A DNA stretch of 64,000 nt, from positions 1 through 64,000 of the forward strand of contig CAVWQV010000018.1 of NCBI GenBank assembly GCA_963757115.1. The letters run 5' to 3'. Origin of the DNA: CAVWQV01 sp963757115. Its GTDB lineage: Bacteria > Pseudomonadota > Alphaproteobacteria > Acetobacterales > Acetobacteraceae. The number at the start of each line of letters is the position of its first letter. Positions within the stretch are counted from its first letter, which is position 1. A program made the translations under genes and the position numbers. This document shows, piece after piece, positions 62,201-64,000 of the stretch. The notes below the pieces were generated by a model that worked only from the letters and a program-made list of their open reading frames with translations, was not told the DNA's origin and searched no databases.

Positions 62201-63131
62201 CATCACCGCCTGCATTTGCACCCATGACCGGCCGGACTACCTGGGCGCCTGCCTGGACGGCCTCGCCAATCAGACGACCGGCAGCGGCGACTTCGAGATC
62301 GTGGTGGTGGACAGCTGCAGCAGCACCGCGGCGGCTGCCCGCACCGCGGCGCTGGCCGAGGCGGCGCCGAACGCGCGCTTGGTCCGTGTTGACCGGCCGG
62401 GGCTGAGCCTCGCCCGCAACGAAGGCGCGCGCGCGGCCCGCGGCGCCTTCATCGCCTATATCGACGACGACGCGGTGCCGGCGCCGGACTGGATCGCCCG
62501 CATCGCGCACGCCGTCTCCGTCGGCGCGCGGCCTCCGCGCTGTGCTGGCGGGCCGCATTCTCCCGACCTGGGAGGCGCCGCTGCCTCGTTGGTGGCCGAC
62601 CCGGCTGATCGGCGTTCTGTCCGTCATCGAGTGGGATGGGGCGGGCGAGTTCCGCTCCCCGTCCGTGCCGGCAACGCTTGAACCCTACGGGGCCAACATG
62701 GTCGTGCGCCGCGACGCGTTGCTGGCGATGGGCGGCTTCAACGAGCGCGCCGGCCGACAAGGGACGGCGCTGCTGTCCGACGAGGACGTTCAGCTCGCCT
62801 GGGCTTTGCAGGACTTAGGCGAGCCGGTGCGGTTCGACGGCAGCATCGTGGTCCGGCACAGCATCCAGGCGAGCCGGCTGCACCCGCGCTGGCTGCAACG
62901 CGGCTCTACTCCCAGGGCGCTTCGACGGTCGCGACCCGCCGCCTGCTCGGCGATCGCCGCTACATTCGCCATCACCTGCCCCGGCGCTTTGCTGTAGCAG
63001 CCGTGTTGTCCTGGGCCGCGCTGGTCCCTTCCGGCAGCACTTGGCTGATCGGCGCGCGCTGGCGCCTCGCTTACTCGCTCGGTTTCCTGTCCGCGATATT
63101 GGGCCCAGAGCCTCAACGGCCGGCGGAGTGA
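62193..63131 (+). pseudogene. Glycosyltransferase family 2, frameshifted
   Basis: GTG 62193: PDITACICTHDRPDYLGACL, FEIVVVDSCSSTAAAA, RVDRPGLSLARNEGARAARG and AFIAYIDDDAVPAPDWIARI (DxD motif), i.e. the GT2 catalytic fold. A frame change near 62530 leads to LAGRILPTWEAPLPRWWPTR, GANMVVRRDALLAMGGFNER and LLSDEDVQLAWALQDLGEPV; another near 62895 gives LLGDRRYIRHHLPRRFAVAA, VLSWAALVPSGSTWLIGARW and the end PQRPAE at TGA 63129-63131, with a C-terminal hydrophobic helix. Sugar donor and acceptor are unknown. It pairs with the upstream glycosyltransferase. Confidence 0.75.
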
Positions 63132-63209
63132 TCCGCCCAGCTACACGCAGCACTTGTGTCGAGGCGATCTGAGCGCCTAGAAGCACAACCGCCACCACGC
63201 CGGCTCGCG

Positions 63210-64000
63210 ATGACCGACCTCCCTAATCCGGACCTCCTCTTCCCGCATTCCTTGGACGGCGCGCACCGTGCTCGACGTTGGATGCAACCGTGGCGCGCTC
63301 GGCGCCGCGTACCGACGCTTCAATCCCCGGGTTCGCCTCCTTGGGATCGACAAGAGCGTGGAAGCCGCCGAGCAGGCCGCCATGCACTACGACGACGTGG
63401 TGGCCGGCGACGTGGAAGAAGATCCGCTCCCGTTCAATCTGCCCGATGGCCTCGATTGCGTCGTGTATGGCGACGTTCTCGAGCACCTGAGCGATCCATG
63501 GGAACTGGTGCGGCGGCACGCGGACGCGCTTACTCCGGATGGGGTCATGCTGATCTGCGTGCCGAACGTGGAGCACTGGAGCTTCGCCGCCCGCCTTCTG
63601 CGAGGCGGATGGGACTACGAGCCGTCCGGATTGTTTGACCGGACGCATCTCCGATGGTTCACCCGCGAGATGATGCGCAAGGGACTGACCGAGCTTGGCC
63701 TGATCCCGTGCGACGTGGTTCCCCGCGTGTTCGAGCCCGAGAAAGCCGAAGCGTTCGTCCGCGCCATGGCTCCGGCGCTCCAGGCGATCGGCGTCGATCC
63801 GGTGGAGGACGCGCCCCGCGCCGCGCCGCTGCAATACGTCTGGCGCGTGCGCACCCGCCCGCGCCCAACGATGACGGTTGCGGCGACCATGCTGCAGCCG
63901 GTCGGCGGAGTGAGCGACGTGCGAGTAGTGTATCCGCTCCTTGCGATGGCGACGGACCCCACCGTGTCCCCGTTGATCACCGCCTCCGAGCCGTCCCGGG
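63210..64000 (+). pseudogene. Class I SAM-dependent methyltransferase, one frameshift, cut by the window edge
   Basis: ATG 63210 (MTDLPNPDLLFPHSLDGA), frame change at about 63265, then TVLDVGCNRGALGAAYRRFN (SAM motif I), VVAGDVEEDPLPFNLPDGLD, CVVYGDVLEHLSDPWELVRR (motif of Methyltransf_11/23), GVMLICVPNVEHWSFAARLL and FDRTHLRWFTREMMRKGLTE. After the methyltransferase fold the frame stays open with RVRTRPRPTMTVAATMLQPV and GGVSDVRVVYPLLAMATDPT, which looks like the beginning of an added glycan-related domain, to base 64000. It follows two glycosyltransferases, suggesting a surface-glycan locus continuing to the right. Confidence 0.7.

Overview
The window looks like a piece of a high-GC alphaproteobacterial chromosome, most likely Rhodospirillales and probably Acetobacteraceae. 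The basis is the block TIGR02300-aroA-cmk-rpsA-sppA-ihfB-lapA-pyrF-trpF, the pair lysA-TIGR02302, and an aerobic-type corrin pathway (cobG, cobN). The taxonomic call is an inference from gene order, not from a search.

Layout. 1-28 kb is an accessory region full of insertion sequences and gene ruins. It holds IS5-, IS630-, IS3- and IS701-family elements or remnants, a broken MmgE/PrpD gene, a paoABC-like molybdenum aldehyde oxidoreductase operon with frameshifts, a second MmgE/PrpD ruin, a pqiABC operon whose pqiB is split by an IS407-type element, an MFS exporter, an intact secreted alpha/beta hydrolase, a PfpI/DJ-1 protein, and fused scraps of an ABC permease and an SDR. 28.1-35.6 kb is a housekeeping block that reads cleanly except for pyrF. 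35.7-56.4 kb is a nearly complete adenosylcobalamin pathway: cobC, cobD, cobQ, cobO, cobP, a B12 riboswitch, DUF1636, cobW, cobN, cobG, cobH, cobI, cobJ, cobK, cobL, cobE, cobM, cbiD, cobB, cobT and cobS. 56.4-64 kb has a PEP-CTERM-like secreted protein, TIGR02302, lysA, two glycosyltransferases and a methyltransferase cut by the window edge.

How the genes work together. The cob genes cover precorrin-2 methylation and ring contraction (cobI, G, J, M, cbiD, K, L, H), amidation (cobB, cobQ), cobalt insertion (cobN, cobW), adenosylation (cobO), aminopropanol arm formation (cobC, cobD) and nucleotide-loop assembly (cobP, cobT, cobS). A cobalamin riboswitch on the + strand at about 40.80-40.98 kb precedes DUF1636-cobW-cobN-cobG-H-I-J; cobP-cobO-cobQ runs divergently from the same spot.

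Caution. Most cob genes and many genes in 1-28 kb carry several single-base frame changes but keep their motifs and almost no nonsense codons. 28.1-34.2 kb has none. Either this stretch is low-quality sequence or it is decaying recently. I mark such genes as pseudogenes, with coordinates for the whole reading, and give the functional identity of the intact family.

The most unusual item is a 410 bp unit between cobP and cobO: a small GIY-YIG nuclease gene bracketed by an inverted pair of short REP-like repeats, which also supplies the stop codon of cobP.
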